From Sphagnum magellanicum (Eukaryota > Streptophyta > Sphagnopsida > Sphagnales > Sphagnaceae): a DNA stretch of 64,000 bases. The stretch covers positions 18,956,041 to 19,020,040 of the forward strand of contig CM038917.1 of NCBI GenBank assembly GCA_021904315.1, read 5' to 3'. Below, piece by piece: positions 24,301 through 34,472 of this stretch (position 1 is its first letter; every line of letters begins with the position of its first letter). The notes under the pieces are model-generated. The model had not been told where the DNA came from and ran no database searches. It saw only the letters and a program-made list of their open reading frames with translations. A program made the translations under genes and the position numbers.

Positions 24301-25740
24301 GGCCCCAAAGTTGTGGGAGTCCCAACTTTGGGAATTTTGGGACTCCCATTTGGGAGTCCCGAGACAAAATGCCATTTGGATGTGGGCCTCGTGGAGAGGC
24401 ACAAAGTATACTATAAGGGGGAAGGTGGTGGCTTCCCCAAGTTCAGGCCGTGGTGAGTCTTGTGAGTCTGAATTTGCTCGTGGCTCGTCTTAGCACAAAA
24501 AATGCTCCAATTATGCACTAACCAACTTGTTGATTGGTTTTGTGTAGGTCCATGTGAGTGATTAGTTGCTTGTCATTCTTCCTAGTCCCATCTTGGAGTT
24601 CCAACACGCCCTTTTACCCCCAAAGTGCTACGAACCAAGGAACGTACCCCAACTCCTTGTTCTTCCGTTGTTTTCACTTCAAACTCACATTTGAATCTAT
24701 CAAGGAGCTTGGGGGGCACATCACATGGCCTTCAATGAAAAGTTAAAAAAACTTCTAGAGGAGACTTAGAAGAAAAAACCCTTCAATTATGATATTTTCT
24801 TTGGAGAAAATAGTGAATTTAAGAAGTAGAATACTTTGCTTTAGGTAAAGCTCAAGGCACTATCAATGGACGAAAAAGATGCAAACTTATAATGGGATGT
24901 AGTTTAGGACATTGTTTAGAAAGATATTAGGAAAATCTATAAAAAGTATGAGAGGAATGAAAGGCTATACAAACACAAGATTTTTTAGATGGAAGAAGTT
25001 ATGCCATCATTTGAGTATGAACCTTTAGTTTAGTCTTCAAAATCATAGACTTCAAATGAGGAAGAAGACAAAAGGGGTATAGATGGGGTAGGACCATCAA
25101 GTATAAGGGTAGCAAAGGAGTCAAAAGACCTCAAAGGAATAAAGGATAGCCATGAGAAGGAAGCTACTGAATAGATTTTAGAATAAGTAGAATCTATTTT
25201 ATAGGAAGTTAGTTTTTAAAAGTATGCATTTACAACCACAAAAATAAGGGAACAAATACAACTTGAAGAACATATAATTCAAGAGGATCAACAGGGCTAA
25301 AATGAGCTTGTTTTAGAGCTATAACAATAGTATCAAATTTATATTACATCATATTTGTAATTAAATCAGTAATTACAAATTGCATCAAAGTTACAATAAC
25401 AAGGTCAAAAACAAATCACATCATATCTGCAATTATAGTAGCAGCTACAAGTGATAATAGGGTTGTGATCATAAGAGCAAAAAGTAACCTATCAATTTAC
25501 AATTGCATAGTTGTCAACAAAGGCATCAAAAAACTAACAATAGACTTTGTATACAATAGATAATCAAATAGTGCTTCAATATGAAGTACATGCAAAATAG
25601 ATTATAGTACACACAAAACAAATTGTTGTACAAACATATCAGATTTTTGAATCACAGGATTACAAACATCAAAACATTTAACTTTTTTAACACATTTTTA
25701 ATCCTGAATTTCGGGATGTAATTTAGAATACAGATGGGGT
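21359..25740 (+). pseudogene. Third retrotransposon reading frame, coiled-coil and Gln-rich, unknown function
   Basis: I do not recognise a domain. A long decayed frame follows pol. It begins MNVEESFVETLQRQFREKLQ (21359), with Lys/Glu/Gln-rich helical sequence. A globular-looking block follows (MDPEYNRIKVMLGDEQRI at 22078, then HVLVEDFRICHTRETEVNQAE). Next comes a strongly predicted coiled coil (23231-23560), and after the solo LTR a tail with repeated LQLQ-like segments in which many CAA/CAG codons now read TAA/TAG (about 25280-25560). The solo LTR at 23810-24723 splits it. Athila-type elements carry an env-like frame here and Tat/Ogre types an extra RNase H; neither is visible. Confidence 0.6.
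23810..24723. mobile_element. Solo LTR, copy A
   Basis: Begins TGTTGCAACCC, ends CACATCA, 914 bp, flanked by GATGG (23805-23809) and CATGG (24724-24728), 4 of 5 matching. It is homologous along its length to 29306-30206. It contains a TATA-like ACTATAAGGGGGAAGG near 24410. No internal retrotransposon sequence is attached, as expected after LTR-LTR recombination. It interrupts the third frame of the Ty3/gypsy element, so it is younger than that insertion. Confidence 0.87.
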
Positions 25741-25742
25741 AA

Positions 25743-26150
25743 TGTTAAGGGAGTGGTTACTCATGGTAATTATTAGTTAATATATTTCTATTTACCTAGT
25801 TATTGATTTAAGAATTATTAGCTAGATTACATAGTTTTTATCACCATTTGAATTTTAATAGAACATAGGATTGTTTTTGTTGAAGAATATCTTGGGAGAA
25901 GAAGAAGAGATGAGGACCATTGTACCATTGTAAAACATGGAACTTTAATGGAATATGAAAGAAATATACTTTGTTTTCATAGCCATAATTTGTTGTTTTG
26001 ATGTTTTAAATCATACTTTCATTATTGGATTTTAATTCTAAAACTAATTTTAAGTAGATATGAATGAACATATTTTATTAGTATTAGTTTCATTGCATTT
26101 CAATCCATATTTTAAACAAGAATATAAAATTAGAGATTTTGTATTTCCTA
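25743..26150 (+). repeat. 3' LTR of the Ty3/gypsy element
   Basis: Begins TGTTAAGGGAGTGG and ends GTATTTCCTA, having lost the usual CA end. It is preceded by the possible polypurine tract GATGGGGTAA. Confidence 0.9.
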
Positions 26151-26940
26151 GACTTGCCATTATCTTCTATTTCAATGTAACCAAAGAAAAACATGATGAC
26201 AAGTTTTGTCGGTTCATCGTTATTTGCAGCCCATCAAAAGAAGAGAAGACAATGATGAACTTTGTTGGCTTGTCGTCGTTTATAGCCCATCAAAAGAATA
26301 GAAGATGACGACAAGTTTAGCGAGTTCACCGTCATCTTTTGTGGAATCTACACATAATGAAAATGTCAAGGAGCTTGATCATCTCATTGTCATCTTCTCT
26401 AGGTGCATAGAAACAAAACAAAAGAAGAGGACGATGAGTCGATGTTCATTATCGTCTTCTCTGGTTGCACAGAAACAAAACAAGATGATAATGAATGCTG
26501 GCTTGTCATTTTCTTTTCTAGAGAAACTAAACAAGATGATGATGAGTGTTGGCTTGTCATCGTCTTCTTTAGATGCACATAAACAAAATAAAAGAAGAAG
26601 ACGATGAGTCGACACTTGTTGTCATCTTCTCTAGGTGCATAGAAACAAAACAAGATGATGACAAATGTTGGTTCATTGTGGTTTTCTTTGGGTGCACATA
26701 AACAAAAGAAGACGACGACGAGTGCCGATTTGTTGTCGTCTTTTTTGGACCATGCACAAGAACAAAAAAAAAAAAAAGAGGACGATGAGCTAGTGCTCGT
26801 CATCATTTTCTTTAGGTGCACATAAACAAAATAAAAAATGACAACAAATGTTAGCTTGTCATCATCTTTTTTGGATGCATAAAAACAAAACAAAACAAGA
26901 CGATGACGAGTGTTCGGGCTTGTCATTGTCTTCTGCAACT
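26151..26940. repeat. Minisatellite of self-complementary units of about 60 bp
   Basis: Around twelve diverged units of 57-63 bp, each with the pattern GCACATAAACAAAAxAAGA, then GACGATGAC, a spacer, and GTCATCGTCTTCTTT. The GACGATGAC and GTCATCGTC parts are inverted repeats, so each unit can fold into its own hairpin. The array continues from 13981-14015 across the retrotransposon. The 179-residue frame on the minus strand (26399-26938) is a by-product: a Lys/Asp/Ser/Phe-rich repeat of about 20 residues with no domain. Confidence 0.85.
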
Positions 26941-27569
26941 AATGAGAAATAGGAAGACAAAGGAGAAAAATGTACCTACACTCTAGCAAATATGATCAGT
27001 CTTGTCCTCTAACAATGGTCATTCCAACAAACACAATCGTTCTAGCAAACACAATCGCTCCAACAAGCTTTGTCTAAGCGTTGATGAACTCTAAAAGTAG
27101 GCAAAGTAAAGGTTTCAAAAACTTAAACCCAAATTGAAAATGGAAAAAAACCATAATTACAAATTTTTTTGTAGAAGATGTACCTTGTTTTGGTGTCTTC
27201 TTGAAAATGTTGCACCTTGCATTGCTCACACCTTGAAGTTACACCAACTCGTAGTTCTTTTTTGAACATCAATGATGGCGGTGGGTGATGGCACCATTGC
27301 AGCAGTGACAATGACGGCAAAAAGAAAAAGAGCTTTGAAAAAAAATTATAACATAGGTAGAAGAACGGGGTAGGTGGGGATTTTTTTAAAAACAGGGTAG
27401 TTAGGTGAGTAAGGGAGGTCCACAAGTGAAAAAAAAAAATTCTTGAAGGGTCGACTTAAAAAAAAAGTGTGATTCAACCTTTGTGATTACACTAGGTTTA
27501 GTAATTGGATGAACATTAATTCATTTGAAATGAAACTGGTGCAGTCATGGGGGTTGGGTATTTCTAGTT
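26941..27569. other. Right arm of MULE 1
   Basis: Non-coding. It ends with the inverted terminal core GGTGCAGTCATGGGGGTTGG (27538-27557) and the eroded terminus TTTCTAGTT. Confidence 0.6.
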
Positions 27570-27869
27570 AGGTTCTACTAGCTAAAGTGAACCAGCACCC
27601 ACCAGTGCACCAATTGGCCATTATCTCCATAAGATGGGTTGGGTCTTCATTTAGTTCCAGACCTTTTGTTAACCTAACATTGCACCGGTCAACCTTTTTG
27701 GGTTGTTGACCTTTGACCCTTTTTATTTTTTAGGTGTTTTTTTCCCAACCCTGACCTTACTACCTTCCAATTTAATCACCTTAATTCCCTAGCTACCCTA
27801 CTAACTTAGCCACATTATTGACCTACATCTTGATTCTACTTACCAACCCCTTATTTATCTACCCTCTAT

Positions 27870-28980
27870 TTTTCATGGCTAAACCTCTTTCTTGGTTAAA
27901 CCTTTGCCTTTTGGCACAACTTTTAATTATTTGTGGTTAAACCTATATCTCTTGGCTAAACCTTTGCCTTTCGGCACAACTTCTAACTCTTCTTGGCTAA
28001 ACCTTTTCTTTTTGGCACAACTTTTAACTCTTTGTGGCTAAACTGATAGATCTTGTTTAAAACTTTTCCTTTTGGCATAACTTTTAACTCTTTTCGGCTA
28101 AACCTATATATCTTGGTTAAACCTTTTCTTTTTGGCACAACTTTTAACTCTTCTTGGTTAAACTTATATATCTTGGTTAAACCTTTTCCTTTTGGCACAA
28201 CTTCTAATTCTTCTTGATTAAACCTATATCTTTTTAACTAAACCTTTTCCTTTTGGCATAACTTCTAATTCTATTTTGGTTAAACCTATATTTCTTGGCC
28301 AAATTTCCATTTCTTCACGGCTAAACGTTTACATGTTGACAAAATTTTTATATCTTTTTAGCTAAACATCTATTTCTTGGCAAAACCTTTACTTTTCAAC
28401 AAAACTAAACCTTTTTAGCAAAACTTCTACCTCTTGGTAAAAAATTTAATTTTTTTTTGGGTAAACCTATATCTCTTGATACAACCTCCATCTATTCATG
28501 GCTAAACCACTACACGTTGGTAAAAGTTCTATCTATTATTGATTAAAATTTTACCTCTTGGCAAAACCTTAACCTCTTCCTTGCTAAATTTTTACCTTTG
28601 AGTAAAACTTTTATATATTCATGGTTGAACTTTTCACTTGGAAATCTTTGAACTCTTTTTGTTTAAACCTTTAGATCTTGGCAAAACTTTTTTTTTTTGG
28701 GGCTATATTTTTACCTCTTAGTAAAACCTTTATCTTTTTTTGGTTAAACTTTTACAAATTGGAAAAACTTATAATTCTTCTTGGCTAAACCTATACCTTT
28801 GGGAATGCTTCCATCTCTTCATGGCTAAACTTCTATTTGTTGGCAAAATATATATATATTTTTAGTTTAATTTTTATCTTTTACAAGAACTTTTATTTCT
28901 TCATGGTTAAACTTATACCTATTGGCAAAACCTTTACCTTTTGATAAAAAAATTATATATTTTTGAATTAAACTAAAGAC
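27870..28980. repeat. Degenerate GGCTAAACC / GGCAAAACC repeats, about 1.1 kb
   Basis: Short words around CTTGGCTAAACCTATATCTC and TTTTGGCACAACTTTTAACTC, with a higher-order period near 66-69 bp at 27890-28260. The same family as 4780-5120. The minus-strand frame here is a repeat by-product. Confidence 0.85.
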
Positions 28981-29305
28981 TACTTTTTCGACAAATTTTT
29001 TTAACAATTTTTTTGGCTACCCTATTGACCTAGCCATCTTATTATCGTAATTACATTATTGACCTAACTTTTTCCTTATTTGTATACACTACCTACTTAT
29101 CATATACAAGATGCAATTGTCTACCATTATATGATATATAAAATATGAAGGTATTGCACTAAATGAACTTACAGTCATTTTATTCATATTTGACCCCTTG
29201 ATGTCAATAAATGGTAACTGTGAATGGGGACATTACATATTTGATCAACTTTTGTGACTTGCACATAGGTATTGCATATTTTGTTAGTTATTGTTATAAG
29301 TTAAA

Positions 29306-30206
29306 TGTCACAACCCTAACAAGGTTACAAGGTTGCGGGCCAAGAGGAAGCCTGGGAGTCATGTCACATATTCTTGGGAGTGTTAGAAAGTGTGAGGGAG
29401 TATGAAGGAGTGAACCCTCACACTCTTAAGGCAACTCCCACTTTGGGAGATGGAGTCCGGGAGGATTTTCGAAACTTCAGAGAGCGATTTTAGGGGTCAA
29501 AATTCAATGTCTTGTGGCGTTCTTTATATCATTGAAAAGCTCTTAAAACGTAGATGTCTAAAATGAACTCGCATTGCTCATTTGAACATTTGAAACACAA
29601 GTTATAGACAAAAGAAGGGTTGGGAGTCAAACTATCAGTTTGACTCCTGACCACAAAAAGTCGGGAATCGACCCGATTTACTTAGCTGCAGGGGGTGTGT
29701 GACATATTGTTGGAAAGCTCTCAATGAAAGCTACAACTTTGCTTTTGATCGCATTGCGATCCGAGGTCTGCTCACAAAATTATGGGGCTCCAAAGTCGCG
29801 GGAATCCCATTTAGCATGATTTCAGGACTTCCATTTGGGAGTCTCGGGAGAGAAAAGCCATTTGGATGTAGGCTCCGTGGCCAGCCACATAGTATACTAT
29901 AAGGGGGAAGGTGGTGGCTTCCTCATAGTTCGAGCCGTGGTGAGTTTAGTGTGTCTGTGTTGCCCGTGGTTCGTCCTAGCACCAAAGGTGCTCCAACTAT
30001 GCACTAACCATTTTGTGTGGGTTGTGTGCAGGCTTGTGTGAGTGAGTGAAGCTTGTCAACTCTTCCTAGTCCCATCTAGGAGCTCCAACACGCCCCTCTA
30101 CCCCTCAAAGTGTTGTGAGTTAAGGAGCGTGCCCCGAATCCTCCTTCTTCCGCTGTTTTCTACTTGGACTCACATTTGAATCCTTCAAGGAGTTGGGGGT
30201 GCGTCA
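29306..30206. mobile_element. Solo LTR, copy B
   Basis: Begins TGTCACAACCC, ends GTGCGTCA, 901 bp, flanked by TTAAA (29301-29305) and CTAAA (30207-30211), 4 of 5 matching. It shares length and order with copy A, including ACTATAAGGGGGAAGG (about 29893) and a CCGTGGTGAG block. No coding region. Confidence 0.87.
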
Positions 30207-31200
30207 CTAAAATAGTTGAAGATCCAATAACAAAATACAATACCCACATATGAAAACAATGTCATTTCAAATACAATACACTTCAATAATTATTACATAT
30301 TTTGTGACCAAAATGTAAGCAATTTTTTCTTTTGGATTCTTATTTTGTTTAAAATTATTTTTATATGTCTGTTTTTCCTTTAAATTTTTTTTTTCTAATT
30401 TTTTAAGCTTTTTGCCATTCTAATTTTTATTTTATTTTATATTATTTTAAAAATTATTTATCACAATTAATTTTTTCTTCTAGTTTTCTATTTTTTATCT
30501 TCATCATTTGTTTCATTGAACATGCATATTTTATGCCCAACATTTGGGTATATTGCACAAACCATCCAAAAAAACCAATCAACATTTTATGCTTCAATTG
30601 TGGGTATTGCAAAATCATTCTAACAAACTAATATTTATTTTGTGACCTTTATGCAAGTATTTCACATTGAACTTTATGTTGTTGAATTTTTTTTAATGCA
30701 ATAATGCAACATTGCAATATGTTTCAAACTCATAATTTTAAAGAAAATTTCAACAAAGTATTATTGCAATGTTCACATTCAAAGCATGCAAACATAATAC
30801 AAACATGAGGTTACAATTACAATAAAACAAAACTTGTATGTATTCAATGCAAATATCACATTTATCAAAATTTTAGAAAATGTTCAAAAAATGGAAAACA
30901 TGAACTTCATGCCATTGTTTATGTCAAAAAAACCTTAGTAAGATATGCATGTTACTTTCTAACCTCAAGAGACCTTTATTTAAAGCTATTTTCATTAGTC
31001 ACCATGTCATGTGTTCATCAATAAGTTGTTAACCACCGTAATAACATGTTAATGAATGTAAAGTTGATAGTGATACATATTGGTATTTCATAGTTATTCA
31101 AAATTTGCATCAAACATATGACATACATTAATATGCAAGTTTGAAAAATGTAAACCAAACTCCCAAAAAATAACATGAATATGAACATATATAGTCTACT
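30207..31200. other. AT-rich interior of MULE 2
   Basis: No coding signal. A few GGGTATTGCA-type words, for example near 30601, link it to the interior of MULE 1. Confidence 0.5.
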
Positions 31201-32270
31201 AGATTTAAAAAAAAAAGAAAAAATGGAAAAAGAAAATTGAAAATAAGAAATGAAGGAAATAGAAAAAAAAATCATCTTTTGGAATCTTAAAGACCAAAAA
31301 AATGAAAAAATAGTGGGAAAAAAAAGAAATATTTAGAAAAAACATAATTAAAAGAAACACAAATAATAATTTTCTAGCATTTAAAAAAACAGAAAAAAAA
31401 GAAAATATGGGGCAAAAAGACCCAATTTTTTTTTTTTTTTGAAAGAAAAAAACAAAACAAAACAATGAAAAGGAAGCAAGAAATAGAATTCTTCTTCTTG
31501 GATTGAAAAAAAAGAGAAAAGAAATCTTCAAGAAAAAACAGAAAAAAGGAAAAAAGAACAAACTTATTCTGGAATTTAAAAAATAAAAAAGACTAAAAAA
31601 ATAGATTTTTTTTTTTTGTCTTTTAATTTTTGTCTTTATCATCTTTTTTCTTTTTTAATTTCCATTTTCTTCTCTTTTCTTCTTTTGTCTACTTTTCTTT
31701 CTTTTTTTTAACTTCCTTTTGTTTTTGATCTCAAACCAAAACAAAACAAAAAAGAAGGAAAAAGGTATAGGCATACCTATGTGATGTGCATAACTAATGA
31801 TGATGCAATAAGTAATGGCAACAAGTGCAACAATGTGATGGGAAAAAAAAAATGCTTGAAGAAGGAAAAGCAAACTGAAAAAGAAAGAAATGATGAAAAA
31901 GTTGTAACAATAGAAGAAAAAAAAGAAACAAAAAATGAAAAACAATTAAAGTAACAACAAAAATGAAAGAAAAAAATGATAAAAAGAAAAATCTATAACA
32001 TAAACAAAAGAGCAAAAGAAAACATAATAACAATAGCAAGAAAAAAAAAATGATGAAAAAATAGCTACAACAACGATGGAAGAGAAGAAGATGGTAACAA
32101 AAGAAAAGAAAAAAAGACCAAAGAGGATAATGGAAGAGAAACAATGATGGAAGATAAGAAGATGGTAGTGAAAGAAAAGAAAGAAAGACCAAAGAGGATA
32201 ACGAAAGAGAAAAAAATGGCAACATAAGAAAAGAATCAAGAAAGAACAAAAGAGAACAATGAAAAAGAAG
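31200..32270. repeat. Purine-rich low-complexity tract
   Basis: About 1 kb dominated by A and G on the plus strand (AAAGAAAAGAA-type words), with a pyrimidine-rich island at 31610-31730 that is roughly its complement. Long minus-strand Phe/Leu/Ser frames here are by-products of composition. Confidence 0.8.
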
Positions 32271-32344
32271 CAAATCTTATATATTAAAGCAACAGTGGTG
32301 TGTGTCTGTGTGGGCAGTGCCTGGAAAATTCTTCGAGTCATTGC

Positions 32345-32930
32345 CCGTTCCTTGTGGAGCTTCTCCAGATGTAACTTCCCAGATGTAACTGACTCCAGAG
32401 AAAAAAGAAATCAGGGGCAATCTGATTTTTTTGGGCGCTTCCCCAAATGTAACTTCCCCAGATGTAGCTGATTCCAGAGAAAAAAGAAATCAGGGGCAGT
32501 TTGATTTTTTGAGGCAAAAGATTTGGTAGATCAGAAAAAAAATATTTAGGCCTTGGACAGCCCAAAATCTTTTCTTTTTTTTTGGTATTGACCAAGACTA
32601 CCTTTTTTTTCTTTTACCTACTGTCCGTCCCGATTAAGGGGACGGATGAAATGTGCGTCCGGCTTGATGACGGGACGGATTTAGGGGAAGATTAGAAAAA
32701 AAATATTTAGGCCCTAGACAGCCCAGAATCAATTTTTTTTTTTTTTTGGTATTAACCAAGACTACCTTTTTTTTCTTTTAGCTACTATCCATCCCAATTA
32801 AGGGGATGGATGAAATGTCCGTCCGGCTTGATGACGGGACAAATTTTGGGGAAGCTTTTTTTCTTTTAGCTACTGTCCGTCCCGATTAAGGGGATGGATG
32901 AAATGTCCGTCCGGTTGGATGATCAAAAAA
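32345..32930. repeat. Nested tandem duplications with CCGTCCC hairpins
   Basis: First an 80-bp unit in two copies, sharing TCCAGAGAAAAAAGAAATCA near 32392 and 32472. Then a 161-bp unit from 32533 and 32694, and a partial third copy from about 32862. Each large unit contains CCGTCCCGATTAAGGGGACGG or a mutated version, a 7-bp stem around a short loop, followed by CGTCCGGCTTGATGACGGGA. Confidence 0.85.
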
Positions 32931-33300
32931 TAATAATAAAAATAGAAAACACATAAAAAAAATTTTAAAAAAAAGTTTCTAAAAAAAACTAAAACGCAAA
33001 CCAAGTTTAAAGAAACCGGGGGACTTCACAGTGGCCGAAGGTCACGGGCACCCACTAGTGGTAGTAGAAGAGAATAAGAAAAAAAGAACAAAAGAGAAGA
33101 AAGAAGAGAGAAAAAAAGGGGGAATTTTTTGAAGGCAAACAGAAGGGCGAGCCAGTGAAAAAAAAAAAAAAAAACCCACCTCAATGTTTAGTTTGGTTTA
33201 GTTTAGGTTAAATGGTTTGAGTTCATCCCAAAATGGCCGAAACAGCCTCATCCACAACTGGTGCACTAGTGGGTGCTGGTTCACTCTGGCCAGTTCTACT

Positions 33301-34377
33301 AGGGCCTGGTGAGACCCAGTGTTTTTGTTTCTGAACTTTTGATGCTTTGATGGCGAAATTGTGAACACATTGGCGCAAGTGTGAGCTTGTTACCAAACAG
33401 GCCAACACCCTTACTTCAATATCTCCCACACATTAGGTCTAAAAATTTTCATTAGATCTTACTCACTGAGAGCTCTCCAACAATACCAATAGCATGCTCA
33501 AATTCTCCTTTAATTTATAGCTTTGACTTAAATGAATTATTTTTTGGTGAAAAAATTGTTCAATGTTCCATAACTTCTTCCCTGTAAGCTCAAAGAGAAT
33601 GAATCCAACACAGTGCAATCCTACTCATTGAGGGCTTTCCAATGGTACCAATAGTGTGACAAGTGCACCACAGTTTGGCAGATCTCAGCATGACGAAATA
33701 CAACAAACAAACTTCCTTCATAGATAGATGGTTCACCACAAAAAAACATAATAACAAATTTTCATAAAATCACAGTTCTTTGTTGAGGTTCTTCCATGAA
33801 AACCACCCATTCTTTGAGGGTTTTTGTTCCATGTTAAGACTCAGTTTGGACCTGAAAATCTGCGCAGGGGATCCTGCAAGCTCCAGATGGGCAGGGAAAC
33901 AAGGCAATTTGGTTTTGTAAAGCAGCAGCAATGGACAAACTGGCACATCAGGTGCAGTTCTCCATATAGACTTAAGCCACCATGTAAACAGAAATGCTCT
34001 GCATTACAAAAGAAATCACAGAAAGGAAAGAGGCTGCAACAACACACCATAGACTCTCCATATAGAAAGATGATACAAGTAATCACATGACCCCCAAATT
34101 CCCAAATTCTCCATCTCTTATGCATAGCATAGGTATACACAACCTTTCATGGCACAACAGGTGGCTGAAATGAAGAATTGAAGAAATTGCAATGCACATT
34201 ATATATGTACAAGAAAACATTAGCTTCTGATGGCAAAAGGCTACGGAATGATGGTATTCACAAGAGTAGAAGACGACTGTAGTTATAGAGGGAAATGCTA
34301 CTGCACATACATGATGACTTCTGCTCTCTGAATGAACAAAGAAACATGAAAAGGTAAAGAACAGGAGAAGGAGAGAG

Positions 34378-34414
<37 letters not shown>

Positions 34415-34472
34415 AGAAACACCTTTGAATGAAGCTGAAATATCAGGAAGATTCTTGCTTGGGAAACTAACA
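33301..34472. other. 3' flank of the small membrane/coiled-coil gene
   Basis: No separate gene. The part near 34472 is probably 3' untranslated region. A diverged pair of segments near 33465 and 33620 (CTTACTCACTGAGAGCTCTC and CCTACTCATTGAGGGCTTTC) shows an old local duplication. Confidence 0.5.
34381..34412. repeat. (GA)16 microsatellite
   Basis: Uninterrupted dinucleotide run, probably in the 3' untranslated region of the minus-strand gene. Confidence 0.97.

Larger units (their letters stand above)
14016..26150 (+). mobile_element. Ty3/gypsy LTR retrotransposon, decayed, 12.1 kb
   Basis: Bounded by direct repeats 14016-14440 (425 bp) and 25743-26150 (408 bp), both opening TGTTAA. The flanks are AACTT (14011-14015) and GACTT (26151-26155), a 4-of-5 match to a 5-bp target duplication. 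Just inside the left LTR is TGGCAACC (14443), a possible degenerate tRNA primer-binding site. Before the right LTR is CAGATGGGGTAA, a possible polypurine tract. Order inside: gag with zinc knuckles, protease (inverted), RT, RNase H, integrase, then a long third frame. Order RT-RH-IN places it in Ty3/gypsy. All frames carry stops, and LTR divergence shows an old insertion. Confidence 0.92.
4488..27569 (+). mobile_element. Mutator-like element 1 (decayed, with a nested retrotransposon)
   Basis: The left end starts GGCCAGAGTGAACC and the right end carries the inverse of the same sequence, with a perfect 20-bp core (CCCCCATGACTGCACCAGTT at 4504-4523, inverted at 27535-27554) and diverged outer bases, mostly C-to-T or G-to-A. 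It is flanked by 9-bp direct repeats GGGTTCTAC (4479-4487) and AGGTTCTAC (27570-27578), 8 of 9 matching; 9-bp duplications are typical of Mutator elements. It holds a MULE transposase remnant, a convergent second reading frame and long AT-rich arms with minisatellites. Without the nested retrotransposon (14016-26150) it would be about 10.9 kb. The terminal inverted repeat is short for a MULE, so MULE assignment rests on the transposase and the 9-bp duplication. Confidence 0.75.
27580..33291. mobile_element. Mutator-like element 2, non-autonomous
   Basis: The left end AGCTAAAGTGAACCAGCACC and the right end (inverse of GGCCAGAGTGAACCAGCACC, 33272-33291) form terminal inverted repeats of about 40 bp, with identity dropping inward. 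Flanking 9-bp direct repeats are GGTTCTACT (27571-27579) and AGTTCTACT (33292-33300), 8 of 9 matching. The left arm is collinear with MULE 1 (CCATAAGATGGG, GTTGACCTTTGACC, then GGCTAAACC repeats). I find no transposase or other coding region, so it would depend on another element. It carries a solo LTR. Confidence 0.72.

Noticed and set aside
26399-26938. 179-codon minus-strand frame rich in Lys, Asp, Ser and Phe
   Set aside because: It follows the 60-bp hairpin minisatellite unit by unit. Composition and repetition come from the DNA repeat, with no domain.
27983-28198. 71-codon repetitive minus-strand frame
   Set aside because: By-product of the GGCACAAC/GGCTAAACC repeats in the MULE 2 arm.
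31205-32341. Phe/Leu-rich minus-strand frames that look like membrane proteins
   Set aside because: They are translations of a purine-rich low-complexity tract; hydrophobicity results from TTT and CTT codons.
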